From Prorocentrum cordatum (Eukaryota; Sar; Dinophyceae; Prorocentrales; Prorocentraceae): a stretch of DNA of 64,000 nt. Below, piece by piece: positions 62,501 through 64,000 of the stretch (position 1 is its first letter; each line of letters starts with the position of its first letter). The notes below the pieces were generated by a model. The model was not told the origin of the DNA and ran no database searches. It saw only the letters and a program-made list of their open reading frames with translations. The stretch covers positions 90,642 through 154,641 of the forward strand of contig CAUYUJ010015013.1 of assembly GCA_963575745.1 (NCBI GenBank). The letters are read 5' to 3'. The position numbers and the translations under genes are program-made.

Positions 62501-62814
62501 GAGTGTACAACACACATTCAACAATGATAATTACCCTGTGACGTACCCAACCCATTTGTATCAATGGACACGAAGAGTTGGCCGAAACTTGCATGGACAA
62601 TAAACTTGATATGTAAACTACTTGGGACACGCGCCTATGGCATGATGCGCAGGAGGACCATACAAGAACGAGGGGCGACAGCTACAGGCTCGAAGAGGAC
62701 ATGGGGAGCCGGGAACGCAGAACAGGAAGAAAACGCGCGGGAAGCCGAACCATCAGCACGGCAGCAGCAAAGGGAAGGTGACTGCAGGAGGAGAACAAGG
62801 ACGAAAACGGCGTC

Positions 62815-64000
62815 TAATTTGAGCCTGCGGTGGGTACCCACTGTGCTGGGCCCCCCAGCAGGCCTCGAAAGTGGCGACAGCTTCACAGATCGCAGCCCCC
62901 CAGGGATGGCGAGGTCTAGTTTGAGTCCGCGGTGGGTACCCACTGTGCTGTGCCCCTCAACAGCCCTCGTAAGTGGCGACAGTTTCACAGATCGCAGCCC
63001 CCGAGGGATGGCGAGGTCTAGTTTGAGTCTGCGGTGGGTACACACTGTGCTGGGCCCCTCAACAGCCCTCGTAAGTGGCGACAGTTTCACAGATCGCAGC
63101 CCCCGAGGGATGGCGAGGTCTAGTTTGAATCTGCGGTGGGTACCCACTGTGCTGTGCCCCTCAGCAGCCCTCGTAAGTGGCGACAGTTTCACAGATCGCA
63201 GCCCCCCAAGGATGGCGAGGTCTAATTTGAGTCTGCGGTGGGTACCCACTGCGCTGGGCCCCACAGCAGGCCTCGAAAGTGGCGACAACAGGCCTCGAAA
63301 GTGGCGACAGTTTCACCGATCGCAGCCCCCCAGGGATGGCGAGGTCTAGTTTGAATCTGCGGTGATGACCCACTGCGCTGGGCCCCCCAGCAGCCTCGAA
63401 AGTGGCGACCGTTTCACAGATCGCAGCCCCACAGGGATGGTGAGGTCTAATTTGAGTCCGCGGTGAGTACCCACTGCGCTGGGCCCCCCAGCAGGCGTCG
63501 AAAGTGGCGACAGTTTCACAGATCGCAGCCCCCCCAGGGATGGCGAGGTCGAGTTTGAATCTGCGGTGGGTACCCACTGTGCTGGACCCCCGAGCAGCCT
63601 TCGAAAGTGGCGACAGTTTCACAGATCGCAGCCCCCCAGGGATGGCGAGGTCTAATTTGTGTCCGCGGTGGGTACCCACTGTGTTGGGCCCCTCAGCAGC
63701 CATCGAAAGTGGCGACCGTTTCACAGATCGCAGCCCCCCAGGGATGGCGAGGTCTAATTTGAGTCCGCGGTGAGTACCCACTGCGCTGGGCCCCTCAGCA
63801 GGCCTCGAAAGTGGCAACAGTTTCACAGATCGCAGCCCCCCAGGGATGGCGAGGTCTAATTTGTGTCCGCGGTGGGTACCCACTGCGCTGGCCCCCCCAG
63901 CAGGCGTCGAAAGTGGCGACAGTTTCACAGATCGCAGCCCCCCCAGGGACGGCGAGGTCTAATTTGAATCTGCGGTGGGCACCCACTGCGCTGGGCCCCT
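62815..64000. repeat. 102-bp satellite array, about 11.6 units, continuing past the window
   Basis: Landmark GAGTCCGCGGTGGGTACCCA and variants start at 62821, 62923, 63025 and so on, exactly 102 bp apart. Each unit carries the 12-bp palindrome GTGGGTACCCAC (mutated in some units), then GTTTCACAGATCGCAGCCCC and AGGGATGGCGAGGTCTA. One unit (about 63265-63310) has an internal duplication of GGCCTCGAAAGTGGCGACA. Because 102 is a multiple of three, both strands are open for 200 or more codons; the minus frame repeats GLRSVKLSPLSRPAEGPSAV-like units. I treat it as satellite DNA, though a repeat protein cannot be excluded. Confidence 0.88.

Noticed and set aside
62564-63349. 261-codon plus-strand repeat protein over the 102-bp satellite
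   Set aside because: The minus strand is equally open and units vary without obvious codon-position bias; kept as satellite.

Overview
The window looks like dinoflagellate nuclear DNA. It is GC-rich and gene-poor, with huge CTC/GAG, GTC/GAC and CAT/ATC trinucleotide arrays, many degenerate tandem repeats, several retroelements, and short terminal-inverted-repeat (TIR) elements. One of these TIR elements sits inside a protein-coding gene like a newly gained intron ('introner'). The high GC and introner-like elements would fit a Prorocentrum-type genome, but no rRNA, spliced leader or other species marker is visible, so genus is an inference. Two runs of exactly 100 N (23442-23541 and 60708-60807) are scaffold gaps, each abutting a CTC array.

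Layout. 1-2.4 kb: dispersed repeats and microsatellites. 2.4-8.7 kb (minus strand): a near full-length non-LTR retrotransposon (LINE A) with a zinc-ribbon/coiled-coil ORF1, APE-type endonuclease, reverse transcriptase and RNase H, broken by frameshifts. 8.7-14.1 kb: microsatellites, an 83-bp tandem array and two families of TIR elements. 14.1-17.3 kb (minus): a second, 5'-truncated LINE (LINE B) flanked by a 15-bp target-site duplication. 17.3-19.5 kb: foldback element plus GA and CTC arrays. 19.55-20.82 kb (minus): an intact GC-rich gene for a putative papain-fold cysteine protease. 20.9-45.7 kb: mostly repeats, including 386-bp and 700-bp tandem duplications, a 936-bp introner-like element swollen by simple repeats, NotI-containing and 161-bp arrays, and a relic of a third LINE near 32 kb. 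45.79-47.08 kb (minus): a gene made of about eleven 34-residue repeats. 49.5-49.8 kb (minus): an exon-like piece of a membrane protein. 53.0-55.2 kb (minus): a secreted acidic coiled-coil protein gene split by an introner with an 8-bp target duplication. 55.9-60.7 kb (minus): a DIRS/Ngaro-like tyrosine-recombinase retroelement with RT, RNase H, a C5-methyltransferase-like domain and a tyrosine recombinase, followed by split direct repeats. 62.8-64 kb: a 102-bp satellite running off the window.

The genes do not form an operon or pathway. The three best host genes (protease, 34-aa repeat protein, coiled-coil protein) are isolated on the minus strand between repeats. The most interesting biology is the mobile DNA: at least three unrelated short TIR/foldback families, one of which has an in-frame insertion whose removal restores a continuous 693-codon protein.
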